Part shown: positions 10,596 to 23,341 of the stretch, in pieces | How the letters are laid out: every line of letters starts with the position of its first letter | Position numbering within the stretch: position 1 is the stretch's first letter | From: Batrachochytrium dendrobatidis JAM81 | Taxonomy: Eukaryota; Chytridiomycota; Chytridiomycetes; Rhizophydiales | Assembly: GCF_000203795.2 (NCBI RefSeq) | Contig: NW_006281104.1 | Location: forward strand, 309,993-373,992 | Direction: 5' to 3' | Length of the DNA: 64,000 nt | Translations under genes and position numbers: made by a program | Notes under the pieces: model-generated | Seen by the model: only the letters and a program-made list of their open reading frames with translations | Database searches by the model: none | What the model was told of the DNA's origin: nothing

Positions 10596-13500
10596 TCAAA
10601 ACTCACTATTGGGAAATTTCTTGGATGTGCAGAATGTCTGGCTCGCTTTAAGTACCTCGATTTTGGATTCATTCGATACCAGGTATGGCATCATCATCTT
10701 GGTAAACTGTGTCATCAATTCCTTTTCTGCAGCATAGAGTTCGGGTGATGGAACTTCTACTTTGTTGTCGCTCGATTCAAATGTTCGAGATGCCACACAC
10801 TTGACAATCGCTGTAGTCAATGCCTTTAAAAACTTGGGCGAATCGAGTATTGCTGAATCCGTTTCTGGATTGAACCATCGGTAATGCGCATCTGAATCTA
10901 AAACAACCAGTTCTTTGCGGATACTCGATACTACATCTGCCAATAATGCAAGTGCTGGCAGTTTACGCATCTGTAAAAACTTTTTTGTGGCAGTCTCGCT
11001 GGCCTTGTCTGCTGGCCACAAAGACTGGAAATCAATACCCTCTTCAACCATCAATTTCAAAATAAGCGATCCATCAAGTAACTCAAGAGTTCCTGCAACT
11101 GCAGCGGGTTGAACAGGAAGCATCGACATGTATTCACTGGTAGCTGACATCACATCAAACAGTTCCTGTAGCGACATCAACTGCTTTTGCAGTAGTGGTG
11201 CAAAAAGATGACCAAGAAGACGCCATGCATTGGGATAATCGGGCAAATCGCATTCAATCTGAATAATCGCTGCCTTGACGCTATCAAACATATACAAGGT
11301 TTACAATTGAGCAATCATATCAATGTGGACCACACGCTTCAATACAAACATATAATTGTATGACCAACTTACCCTTCCAAGAACCAACTGCTGGAATACA
11401 CATCACCATAAAATAGTCCGGCCACAATCTCATTGAGAGACTTTGCGTTCTTGCCGTTTGTTTCTAGTTGCCAAACAACAATCTTGTTTACAAGTGCAAG
11501 AACAGCTTTTTCGCTAGTCACATCTGCAAGATCTTCCAACAATTCCTTGTATGAAAGACCCTCAACAAATGTTTTGAATGATTCCACAGCCTTTTCAAGC
11601 TGATCTTCTTCAGTCAAATCTTCCGCGACAGCCCCATCACTGTGAGATCCAGACAAACTGCTATTCGAATGAGCCTCCTCATCCTCGCTTTCGTTCTTGG
11701 AGTGGTCGTTATCTTCATTCTCCTTACCCATCAAGGCGGCAAACTTGTTACCCTTGGGTTTAGGCGGCTCTTCGTTTTTGATGGCCCAGCTATGGCGAGT
11801 ACTGCTGTTGGGTCCAGTGTCACATTGGCACTGGTTGTGCTAGCAACTTTGCCAAAACGTTTGAGATCTGGTACACGCGCATTGCCACGAGGTGCACTTT
11901 CCCATCCATCATTGCCAGTCTCACCACGCACATCACCTCTGGTGTTGCTAAAGTAGCCGCTGTTTGAATCGCGACCATCTCGGCGAGAACCACCGTGATT
12001 TTTGGATTGTTGTGCTCGTCCAGGAAGGTTCCGAGCACCACCATTGGATGATCTGTGATTGCGTGAATTCTTTTCAGCCTCACGACGCTCTTTTTCTTCT
12101 GCCTCGCGACGGATCTCAGCAATTTTCTTTGGTCCAGTAACCGTCACACCAGCACGCGGAACCCAGTTATTGGCACGCAGATCAATCACGTCCAAAATCA
12201 TAAACTCCACTCGAGACGAAAGTCCTTGTCGTTTAGAGATCTGCTTCAAACCTTGCATATACTCATTCATACTCTTGACAGATGTAGAATCATTTTTGGA
12301 CACGGTGCTGCTCTCGTACTCGAGTGCCTTGCCGACAGTGGTTATAAGCTTGCAAAGTGACTCGAGCTCTTCTTCATCAGGCTCGCCTTTACTGGGCCAC
12401 ATGAGTCCCTCGATGCACCGTCGAATGATGTTAATGGCTATGACTTTGTTGGGAGTCATGTACAACTCACCAATAAACTTGATATTTCCAAGTGACCGAC
12501 GTTTGATTTTGGCAATCTCGTAGTCTTCATCTGCAATGCGTTGACGCTCTTCAGAAGTTAGATTTTCAATATTTCGACGCTTCTCTGCTCGCTCTGCTTG
12601 CAGTGACTGATCAGTAATTGCCCATTTTTGTTGAGACTCAAACTCTTGTTGGCATGATTTCACAATTCCACGACGGAACTCGTTAAATTTATGTGCCTTG
12701 TTCATCCATAATTGCACACTAGGAAGACGATTTAACAAAAAGTCGCACAATTTGGCATACATGGGTGCAAATGTAGATTGATCCAGCGCTTTTTCATATA
12801 TAAGTGAAACAATTGCATCAATTATTTCCTGATTGTCAAATCCAATATTTAGGATCTTTTCAGACAACTTTTCAAAGTTTTCAATTGTCAGTTTGTTGAG
12901 CAGACCCTGTGCCTTGCGCAATGTAACTTCCATTTGTGACAACTCTTCCTTGGTAGGAGGAGCCCATGCATCTTTGCTTTTTTCATATGGAACAAAATCT
13001 GCGGGTGGAGATTCCTGGGGTGTAGCACCATGGTAAGAATTGCGATGCTCACGACCATGATGATCGCGTCCATACCCATCACGATTGTGATTATGGTGGG
13101 ATCGAGGTGGAAGCTGTGAGTTGCGACCTGATGACAACTGGCGACTCATGGAATGGCCACTGTTGGACGATTGACGAGACAATTGTGGTGGAGCAGGTGA
13201 ATACATCTGTCCCTTTCCAGCATTTGACTGTGTGCGATTATATCGGTTTGTGCTGCTACCACGAGAATCAGAGCTTGATTCTTGGCGTTGAAGACCAATA
13301 CCACCGCTACTGCTATTAGAGCGACTAAATGACAGTGAGTTGGATTTGCGCATGCCATCAAAAGCAGACATGTCTAGCCCAGCTGGAATTGTCTTGACAA
13401 ACATAAGACTCATTAATGCAGCTACCGAGTACCTGCGATCTCCAGATGCCAAGTCTGGCATCTCTACACCTTCTGGATATTTAATGTTGCTATTATCCGT

Positions 13501-16500
13501 CAATTTAGTTGCAGCATTAAAGTCGGTAGGCTGTCGCTTGGGCTTTGCTGGTTCATGAGTTTCCTCCACAACCTCACCTTCCTCTTTTTCAGTTGCGTCA
13601 TCTGTGACGGGTGTAGTCGCTGTGACGGAAGTGATTTCCGCTGCTTTTGCTGCAGGAGGAGTGGTTTTGGCTGATGTAGGTGCCAACGGAGGTCGAGGTG
13701 GCAAAGCAGAGCAATTTGTAGAACTCTTGGTTGGCTTGATATCTACACCATCTGATTTTAACGCCGAGGCAGGGACTGGAGAAACAATAGGAATACACGT
13801 AGTTGTTTTAACTGGTTTGGTATCTACATGCGTTGATTTAGGTGCTGAAGTAGAAGTTGAAGAAACAATTGGAATAACTTTGGGAACAACAGGAGATACA
13901 GTTTTGGATACAGGCGCGGTAGAAGGCTCGACGGCCTTTTTTGTAACTAAATTTTCCTTGACAATTGGAGCTTTTTTAACAATTGGAGTCTCTTTTGATA
14001 CTAAATCTTCCTTTACAACTGGTGTTTCTTTTACAACTGGTGTTTGTTTTACAGCGGGTGTTTCTTTGATAATTGGAGTATCTTTAACAACTGGTGTTTC
14101 TTTAATCACAGCAGAACCAGTTTCCTGAGCCTTGACACGACGTGACGGTGACACCGATCGCTCCTTGGTAGAAACAGCTACAGCAGTCTTGGGCTCTACC
14201 ACAGTTACAGGGATTTCAGCTGTCTTGACTAAATCAACTTTTTGGAAATCTCTGGTGTAGCCGTGGCAGTAGCTGCATTGACAGGTACAAAAGCAACTGG
14301 AGTGGCTACAGATTTGGTGGGTGACATGATCGATGGTCCTATAGTAATTGGCTTGCCAGTGACAGGATCCTTGATGACAAGCTTTTTATATTCAGGCTTT
14401 ACAATAGGAACAGTTGCAGAATCAGGCTTTTTGATCTGAATGACTGCTGATGCAGGTTTGTGCAGCGTGGCAACCGTGGTTGGAATGATGGCTGCATTAG
14501 CTGTCACGGACGCAGGAACTCCAGCATTTTCTGTCAAAGAGCCTGACGTGACTCCAGAGCTGGATGAAGATGACAAAGTAGGACCAACACTGACCACTTC
14601 CTTTGTATTAGGATCGACAATTTGAATGGCTTTGGACTTGCTGGGTGATGGAGATACAAGTTTCACACCTGCCAAAGTAGTTGGCGGTGTTGTGATTGGA
14701 AGGCCTGGCATGGTTCCTGAGCTTATTGGTGCTGGACCATGTGAGCCTGGCTGTACGTACATTGGATTGTATGCGAACGGATTGTACGCAGGATAGAATT
14801 GGTTTTGATACTGTGGCATGTACTGGTAAGGCATCGTACCGTTGGATGGGTGGGGTACCATTCCTGGTACCATATTTGCAGATCCTTGTCCAGGTATAAA
14901 CTGCATATTAGGAACATAGCCGTTTGGATGCATCTGCATGGGTGTCAACGATGATGGCTGATGTGGACCCATCATGTGTGTTTGCTGCTGGCCCATGTGG
15001 CCCATTTGTGGGTATCCTGGCACACCTCCTGTAGGTGATCGCATCTGACGATTATTCTGTTGATAATGTGGAGCATTGCCTCGATATGTCTGTTGTCCAG
15101 AAGCTTGATTACGTGGTGCAAAAAATGCTCCAGATTGCTGATATTGCTGAGCACCTGTAGTCTGATGTGTATGTGTAGATGATGACTGTGATGTCGCAGG
15201 TTTGACAGCATTATCAACAGCTGTTGTCATAACAGGTTCTGTTTGAGCAACAACTGGTTTAGCTGCCAACGATGCTTTGGCTGGCAAATCAGATTCAACC
15301 ACTTTAGCAGTGGATTCAGAAGCTGTGGTGTGATGTACAGATGCGTCAACCTTTGTTGTTGCCTGTGACTATCAATGGTTTTAAACAGTTAACTATTGCT
15401 CATGTGTTGGTATCAACTGGCATTTCATCATCACATACACGAACCTGTGACTGTGCCGAATTGACAATTTTATTGCCGACATCAAATGATCCAAATTTAG
15501 GTTTGGTTTCAGTAGAGACTGCAGTACGATCTAATAGCATATCGAGTGAGTATTCAATGCATGAATCATGTAAAACAAACGATTGAATACAATCATTGCA
15601 GTCGCAATCTCGAATAAACTCGTGTATAGTATTCAACCAACTTACTTTGTGGTTGCTGTGGCACGTTGCGGAATTGAACTGCAGATGAGTCGCTGATTTG
15701 GTCATGTATGATATTTGAATGACATTACATCGTGTAAATCATTTTCATGGCTGTTAGTATTGTACCAATCATTCTACTAGTACAAGAATCAGTCTACTCA
15801 CGTTGATCCAGCTGCTGAAAAAGCCTCACTAGTTTGTGGTTTACGAGGTACAGAGGAGCCAGATGACACGGTGCGAGATGCAGACACACTTCCAGTGGGT
15901 GCCTTTTTTGATTTCTGAATGCCAGGTTCAGCCATTAAACTAGATCCTGAACGAGCTATAGATGCAAATGAAACGCAACCAGTTTTGGATGGGATCGTTG
16001 ATATGACGGCAAGCGGTACAGTTCCAAATGTGAGGTGGGTAGTTGAGGCTGTAGATGGAATCTGATGAGTAGAAACCGATGCAGCTGTTGGTTTTTTTGG
16101 CAGCTGCTTGACATGTGTAGATGCAGCATTTTGCGGTGCATCAGACAGAGATTGTGTCATTGGATTGGGTACAGAATGTGATGGTGCATATGTAGACGAT
16201 GTTACAGGTGCAGTATGATTCTGCTGGTTGTGATGGTGATGACGATTGGTATTGTTGTGCTGATGCTTACCACGAGTCCCTCTTCCAGATCCGACATGAA
16301 ATCCGGCGTGTGATTGTCCACTGACAGCAGTAGGCACAGCTGCAGTCGTGCCAGTGTCTTTTTTATCATTCACATCAGACACTGCGGTTGATGGTTTTTT
16401 GGCAGTCTGAGCATAGCTAATCTTGGATGGTATTGCCTGTGATGATTCAGTAGTATTAGATCCAGTACTACCCGTAGCAGATGTGTGCTGATGGACTGCC

Positions 16501-16532
16501 GTATGTTGCTGCTTTGCAGTATGGGAAGGCAT
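10596..16532 (-). CDS. Translation initiation factor eIF4G (about 1850 aa; two 1-nt frame breaks)
   Basis: Exons 16532-15802, 15692-15646, 15530-15439, 15368-11373 and 11280-10596; adding one base at each of two breaks gives exactly 1851 codons. The N-terminal third is low-complexity (Ser, Thr, Gln, Pro) with PQY-rich stretches. A run of imperfect TPVVKE repeats follows (coded at about 13950-14120). The MIF4G HEAT domain, which binds eIF4A, is coded at about 12950-12200 and starts EVTLRKAQGLLNKLT. An Arg/Ser/Gly-rich linker leads to the MA3 domain (about 11640-11000). eIF4G scaffolds eIF4E, eIF4A and poly(A)-binding protein on capped mRNA. Frame breaks lie at the T-run 14239-14243 (A-run in the gene) and near 11812-11816 (GG in the gene). 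Both are cured by one more base in a homopolymer, and the gene is essential, so consensus error is likely. Confidence 0.92.
13950..14120 (-). repeat. Imperfect tandem repeats coding TPVVKE-like units in eIF4G
   Basis: About eight to ten degenerate units of six codons (TPVVKE, TPIIKE, TPAVKQ, TPIVKK and similar) lie in the N-terminal disordered part of eIF4G. They suggest slippage-driven expansion; no function is known. Confidence 0.75.
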
Positions 16533-16930
16533 GATGACAGATAGTGTCAATCTTGGTTTGCAGTAGACTCAATGAACAATAATATTGATATTCCAACAGT
16601 GGATTGATAGCAGCACTGGCAGAAATCTATCAATGCAAGGATTATCAAGTTGTATAAGATATTCATGGCAGTTTAGTTGGTTGAGATTGTAAATGGCTGG
16701 GGTATGACATGCATTTATTGACACTCTTGACTCTACTATTATAATACACTCGACACAATATCCTAACCATGCAGCTTCATTTACCTTTAGTTTCTGCAGT
16801 AATAACTGCGAATGTCTGGCCTGAATTCACGGGAAAAAGAAAAAATATATTTTTTGATTTGAATCGACAAAACTTGAATTACAAGACGTGATGATTGTCT
16901 ATAATAATCATCGAGTAAATTATTCATAAT

Positions 16931-16976
16931 AATAATTACAATAAATTGTTTATAATAATTATAATAAATTGTTTAT
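16931..16976 (+). repeat. Tandem duplication of a 23-bp AT-rich unit
   Basis: Two adjacent 23-bp units (AATAATTACAATAAATTG... and AATAATTATAATAAATTG...) differ at one base. Confidence 0.8.
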
Positions 16977-17633
16977 AATTGCTTTCTTCCATTTTTATTC
17001 TCTCCCGGCTTTCGTATTATATAATCAAGCTGCAAACTCAACAAATGTTCATTCGTGATGGCAATTGCTTACTATGCCAATTTTTTTTCAGTTTAAAAAT
17101 AGGCAATGTAGTTTATACATCGCGACACTGGTGTTTTCTAAACGGTTGATAAAGCATGTGTAATGACTGAATTCGTAGTTTTGTAAAATGGAGCGTTCAA
17201 ATAAAATATGCGTTTGAAAGCATTTTACCCATGTCATTATTTAAAAAGTTTTGAAATATTACGACCTTGATTTCTCCTTTGATCAGTCTCCAAACACACC
17301 GACCATCATATGACGTACACAACCAAACTATAGTTTTGATCTGATGTTTTAGACCTTGCTTCTTTGCTTTTCTTTGTATACTTGTGCGTTGTACAATTAC
17401 CATACTGATACATTATAATCCAGATATTGAGTTTGACTATTATCATGTTCTCAACACAACTCTTTGTATTCTGAATCTCAGATCATTCGCGTTATAGCTC
17501 GAAAGAATAGAGATTGTATATCTTAAGAATGCAATTGTTGTTTTCATACAAATTACCATGAAAAAAACCAAAAGACACATCATTCAGTAAATCGATGTGA
17601 ATTATCATTTCATGAAACTGCTTATTCTGCATT

Positions 17634-17678
17634 TTGGCATTCTTATTAGTGTTTTATTTTACGTGAATACAATTGTAA
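17634..17678 (+). repeat. Dispersed 45-bp element, copy B
   Basis: Shares the core TTTTATTTTACGTGAATAC with copies at 24551-24597 (-), 28596-28642 (+) and 54778-54821 (-). This copy lies 3' of the SMP-START gene and its last ten bases diverge. Confidence 0.6.
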
Positions 17679-17751
17679 CAAGCTACTCATGCATAGTGTC
17701 AATCTGACTAATAGAAATGAGTTTATTAGTCAATAAATGTAAATTTAAACT

Positions 17752-20700
17752 TTATCCTTCATTAGAATTTTCTTCTGCATCAACAGAGCCAATAGTCACT
17801 AAATGAGTTTTTACGCCAACAGTGCGACTTGTAACCAGACTTGTCGAGTTATCCCATAATAGAGTATACACTCCATACTTGCCAGTTACATCCATTGATC
17901 CAAAAGTATGTCCTCGTGAAGAGTTGACACGAACAGGCTGGACTAAACATACTCGATGTGGTGATCCACTACTATTGAACTCTGCATTGGTATGGGGTTG
18001 AAAAGCCATACGTGGACCATTTCCTCCAGATGCCACATCACGTTGTGTGGCATTAGACCGTGATGCTGTTACAAGTCGCGATGCAATGATAGATGCCATA
18101 GTAGATTTAGCAGAAGACAGTGCCATTGAAGTCACTGAATCGGACTGGGTCGTATGTGTGGCTGTCAACAATGGAGACGAGGTGGTTGAAGACTGATTCG
18201 ATCCGGCTGGCGGAGTGTGCTGATCTGATACTAGTAAGCCATCTCGACCTACTGCTGCTGCTAGTCGATCCGATAGTGACCGACGGGGATTAGACTCTGA
18301 CTCTATTTCTAACACGTTTAAGCGATGAGTCGCAACAGCAGTCTGATGTTTTCCCGATTCTGTTGAATTTGCTGCTTCTATAGCATCTGTAGTGGTGTTG
18401 GAAGCAGTAGAAGAATGCACAACTGGCCCGGAAAATGCTGCATTATCCTCAACAATAGTCTTTAATGCAAAATCGTGTGTGATGCCCACAGTTGATTTTT
18501 TCTCGTCCAATCCAGGCGGATCTTTTTTTTCTGAAGTAGAAATGGGATCAAAATAAATCGCAAATGTGATGTCATATCCACCTGTAGTAAATTCCCATTC
18601 TAGCGTGGTATGCATCATAGTTACATCAATACCCGAATGTACCAGTCGATCATCATATAGCAGTGGTAGTGAAAAAAATGATTTTCTGGGTATAACAATT
18701 TCTACACACGTTCCAGTTCGAATAGTCGAGCTGCGATATTTGTTGGCTGGTCCAATAGTAGATATAGTGTCATCGGGCGATATATCTAAATTATGAATTA
18801 AACATTTATAGGCAAAACTCCGTAATTGTTTTTTCAGTTGTGTGCCTGGACCCTCCCACGACAACACAAACATTCCTGATGCAAGACTAGAGATATTACT
18901 GGTACCATATGCAGGACCAATATATGATTGTACAGAGGCAGTTGGAAAAAGAGAAAACCCAGTTGCAGGTGCATGAGAAACAGGCAGCAGATTTATGATT
19001 GGATACGTGCCACTTTCGAATGTATTAGGAACGTAGATGATACTGAAATATGCAGTAGATTCGACACGCATCATATATTCCCATTCAAACACAACGGCCG
19101 GCCCAAATTTGGATCGATCGTATTGAATTTCTACACGTACAGCTTCTTTGGCATAAAGAACCCTTTCAACATAGGGCTCTCGTCCAAATTCAGATAGTTC
19201 ATGCGCCAGTGATCGACGAGGTGCAATGATTGTGAAATCAACATTACCACTACAGCTATTTCCTGATAATAGCTCACTACTTGGTTCGGGTGCAGAAATC
19301 GATCGTTGCTGACTGTTCAACCATAACGCTGATAAACTTTTTGGCTGACGTAAAGAGGATGGTTTTGAATCTGTTGTTGGACGCCCCTGATCACCAGGAA
19401 CTTCATTGTTGCTTGGTTTATGTAGATAGTCGGCTTCGGACTCGACCTCGTCAAAATAGTTGTCCATGTCATGCTTAAAGTTTTCATTTGAAGAAGCAGT
19501 TGGCAAATGAAGTTCACCAGATAGTGCCATATCATCTCCATCAAACTCTTCTCCGCTATCGTGATCACGAGCAGCAGACCGACTAGCAGACCAGATCGCA
19601 TTCAACCCTTTTCTTCCCTTCATAAGATAGCTAGCAGTAGATCCCAAATAGTTTTTAATTTTGTCAATACGCCGACCATCAGCAGAAAGCAGCGAAGGAT
19701 CATTTGGTTCGCTAGATCCACCAAAAGGAAATAGTCGACGACGATTAATTTCATTGCCTGCATCAGTGTTTTTGAGACTGGATGGATGCGTTCCTCGAGT
19801 AAACTGATCCAATTCTTCAATGAATAACTTTAGTTTACGACATGTGTTGAAATCCATATCCAAACGCTGGAGTTCAGGAGACATATGAGAAATTACAGTC
19901 ACTTTGGAGTGATTTGGATTGTCTGGACAAGGTTCAATTAAATAGCCATAAAGATAGACATCAGATCGTGCCTTCACTTCAGCTGCAATCTTTGTAGGAG
20001 TGGTTTCAGAAACAGTCTTTTCATCAACTGGCTTTGGAGTTGTGGTCAAACTGGCAGAAGACAAGTCAGCGACTCTATTAGTAGACAAGGGAATTTCAAG
20101 CGATATATTTTTGACTGATATTGATGCAAGAGAATTGACATGTCGAGGGGTTTTGTGTTGTATTGCTGACGAGTCAACAGGTAATGTTTTGGAAGTATCA
20201 ATATTGAATGATTGCGATCGACGACGATGCTTTAAACCTAAATAAAAATGCAAAAAATGCCAAAAAAAATAGTCAGCCCAATAACGTATAAAAACTAGCT
20301 TGACTGATAAATATTTGCATTAAAAGTATATATAAAACATACTCTTTGAATCAAGCTTGGGCGTTTCAGATTGAGCATTTAATCCATCATTCTCATGTTC
20401 GTTTTGCTCGACAGTATCAGATCCAAACCCTGTCACTGTAGAAGAGTTTAGTCCGTTTAGATCAGTTTGACTTGCTGCAGCGCTCAGCGATAAATCAGAT
20501 GTAGAATAAACTCGAGAAATTTTTTTTGGGTCAGAAACGGTAGATTCATATTTTTGTGGTTCAGAAAAATTAAAAGATTTGATAGACCGCATGATAAAAA
20601 TGAGCTTTTGAGGTGGTTTTTTGATTGGCTCGTCATTTTCAGTCGATGCATCAGATGCTAGTGGAAGTGATGTAAGGCTATCATTAAGCATAGCCATTTC

Positions 20701-23231
20701 AGCCTCTTCTGGGATATCAGTGGAACAAGGCAGTATACGACGACAGCAGAATAAAAGCAATGATTTTGTGATAGATCGCCCAAACTTGAATTTTGACAAC
20801 ATAATGGTACGATTATTTCCAAACTCGTGTACAAACCGTGCACTTTCAAACGAGTCGTAAATATGTCCAAAATGCTCAGGATTGCACAAAACACGGCCGA
20901 CACGGTCAGGATCACATTCAATGGTAATAAATGCACGAATCATGTCTGCGTAAACTGAGTCTGGTTCAAGTCGTTTCTGAATATGAACACCCAATCTGTT
21001 GCGAATAGTCTTCCACTCAAAAACTGGCTGCTGGGTTGGGGCAGTAGACTGCTGCGAAGCTAATGGTAGTAGTGATGATAGTCCTGGATTCGATGTGGAC
21101 TGAGTTAAAGCAGACAGTGCCAAAGGCAGATGTGGTTTAGCATGTTCTTGGGACACATCTAGCACGTTATTTGTTGATGCATTATTGCCCATTGCCAAGT
21201 TGGAAATACTGTTGGAACTGATACTTCCCTCCTCTGATTTTTTAGAGACTGCTATATCTGCAGTGGCAGGCAATGCAGAAGCAGTAGCAGTAGCAGACTC
21301 TTGTACAAATTTCAAAAACAACTCTGAAAGTGATTCCTCCATATCTTCTGGTTGTAAATGACAAACAGGTGTCAATGCAAGCGTAGTGTTAAAGGTACTC
21401 CCCTGAAGCATGTCTTTGTGCTGCAGTTTGGATCCACGTAAAATTCTGGATTCCCAAAGGGCCGTAGCTCGACCAGCTAAAGTGTGTTTTGACGGTTGAA
21501 GAGGCTGACCAAAAGAGTCTTTTCCTCCTTGATTAAATGCTGCCTCTGCTTTCAACCGAGACATCTCATTATATTCCTATAAATACAGTTGTAAAATAGT
21601 CGGTATCCAAACCATACATTAGTAAAGTTTAAAAATGTACATTCCATTGCATGCAATAATAAAATTGTGGTGGAGCAAAAAATAAACTGACCTCGGCCGA
21701 TGGCTGCATTTGTGGAAGAAAGAAAGTTCTCCAGCTAGGGAGTACCCATAGCTCCAAAAACGTCTTCCTAACAATTGAAGCAACTGCTTTATTGATCATA
21801 CTTCTTAAAAATTCATTAATTCTTCCAGTTCCGGTGTCTACAGTAAACGATATTCCAGGATCTTCGACAAATGTAACACCAATCATATCAGGCCAAAGAA
21901 CCGAAGGAGTACGTACTCGAATCTAATTGTGTGATGTCATTCAATGTACAAATGAGTTTAACCATGACATCGAATACATGAACAACAATGGTGAATCAAG
22001 GTTATTTACCGATCCAGTAAACTGATTCAAAAACACACGTGCAGGAATAGTGATTCCAGCAGTAAGTACCACCTCGAGTAAAATGGATCCACCTCCATTA
22101 TAAGATACATCTGCTTCTCCAATCTAATAATTTGATATTAAAATTAACACACTTGTAGATATAAATTTTCAAGCATCAACAATTGCATAGATTCAATGTA
22201 CCACGGCCAAGTCTTTAGTGACTCCTTTCAGCAAACGAATTCCTGAAATCTCTGGAGAATTATCTCCTAAAGATAGTTCTTTAATCTGAATGGCGCTCTG
22301 TAGATTCACAAGCAATTAGCATAAAGATTCACCAATTCAGTCGTGAAAATAAATCATTTGAAAGCACCATGATTGGTTGACCATTTCAAAGATTGGATTG
22401 ACGTACCACAAATGTATTATTTTTAAGTTTCATATTGAGTTTTTGGGACATGCGTTCCGTCCACCGCTTTTTAAACAAGACACTTCCACGGAATGTCAAA
22501 AAGAAGCGATGTAGGATGACGTTCAGCCAGTGACAATGTTCCAATTCACCCACAGCAACAGGATCAGTTTCATGTGAAATGGAGGCAATCGTATGTGTAA
22601 CAGGTTGATGTGATGGTTCAGCAGACAGAGTTGTATTTGCTGCAGTGGATGTGCCAGTAGCATCGTGTCCAGCAGACAGTTCCAGATTTGGCTTGATGGT
22701 AGATCCAGTAGTAACACAAGTAGCAGAAGTGGAAGATGGGATTGGTTTTGCAGATGTAGATGTAGATGCAGATGCAGATGAATGCAAGAACTGGATGGCA
22801 TCAAAGGTTGCTTTGTGAACAGGTTTCCCATCAGCCAATGGCCAATCATTTAGTTGTGGTGTTAATTCCTTTGAAAGAAATGCCACAATTGCTGCAGGCC
22901 ATGGACGCAGATGCTCAGGCACAGTGTCAGAGTTGCTGACTGCAGAGCCAGTGGAATTCACACTTGTAGAAGCAGCAATGCCATTTGATCCAGACTTTGG
23001 AATGTTAGAAACAAGAGTTGGGCCTTGCTCAGGAACAAGATCTTTGGATGAACGGTCACCAGCGGATGCATTTGTAAAGCGATGGTGAGGATCAGCAAGA
23101 GCTTTTAGTAGATACAAAACAGCAGCAGTCTCTAACAACAGAGTCAGAAGTATGCCAAACAGAGTGCCTCGTACAAAACTAGCAGTTCCGTCCAGTATGA
23201 ACGAGCTGGTCGCCATCACCCATCCCAGCAT
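17752..23231 (-). CDS. SMP-LTD + START + GOLD-like lipid-transfer protein (1661 aa, 6 exons)
   Basis: Exons 23231-22407, 22297-22202, 22123-22010, 21922-21692, 21576-20343 and 20237-17752 join to 1662 codons with all phases consistent. An N-terminal membrane segment (about 15-42) is followed by a Ser/Thr-rich linker. An SMP lipid-transfer domain follows (about 225-430), with the typical LPSWRTFFLPQMQPS ending. This type of domain moves glycerolipids at ER contact sites (yeast Nvj2, human TEX2). Next comes a START-like domain split by low-complexity insertions: FEWKTIRNRLGVHI and IRAFITIECDPDRVGR at about 610-700, and GYLIEPCP..SKVTVISHMSPEL at about 930-960. The C-terminal part (about 1165-1390) has the beta-rich look of a GOLD domain. 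The splice phase and the open frame across 21692/21576 support a single protein. SMP is certain, START likely, GOLD tentative. Confidence 0.85.
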
Positions 23232-23341
23232 TTCAACTCAGATTGGTTGAATTAGAAACGCTTGAATTGCTATTTATAAGCTTTCTTGATTGCAATGTGT
23301 TGTACTAAACTATCATATAATTCACTCGAAGCTTTTATTCA

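Larger units (their letters stand above)
16533..17751. other. AT-rich spacer with short repeats
   Basis: This lies upstream of eIF4G and at the 3' end of the SMP-START gene. It contains a 23-bp tandem duplication at 16931-16976 and one copy of a dispersed 45-bp element at 17634-17678. A 68-codon minus-strand frame at 17197-17403 has no recognisable domain and is not called. Confidence 0.5.

Noticed and set aside
11820..12122. Long antisense or alternative-frame ORFs inside eIF4G, ASCC3 and SMP-START
   Set aside because: They lie in other frames of well-supported exons and have no domain of their own.
17197..17403. 68-codon minus-strand frame in the AT-rich spacer
   Set aside because: Considered as a transposon fragment, but no motif is recognisable and the surroundings are plain AT-rich spacer.
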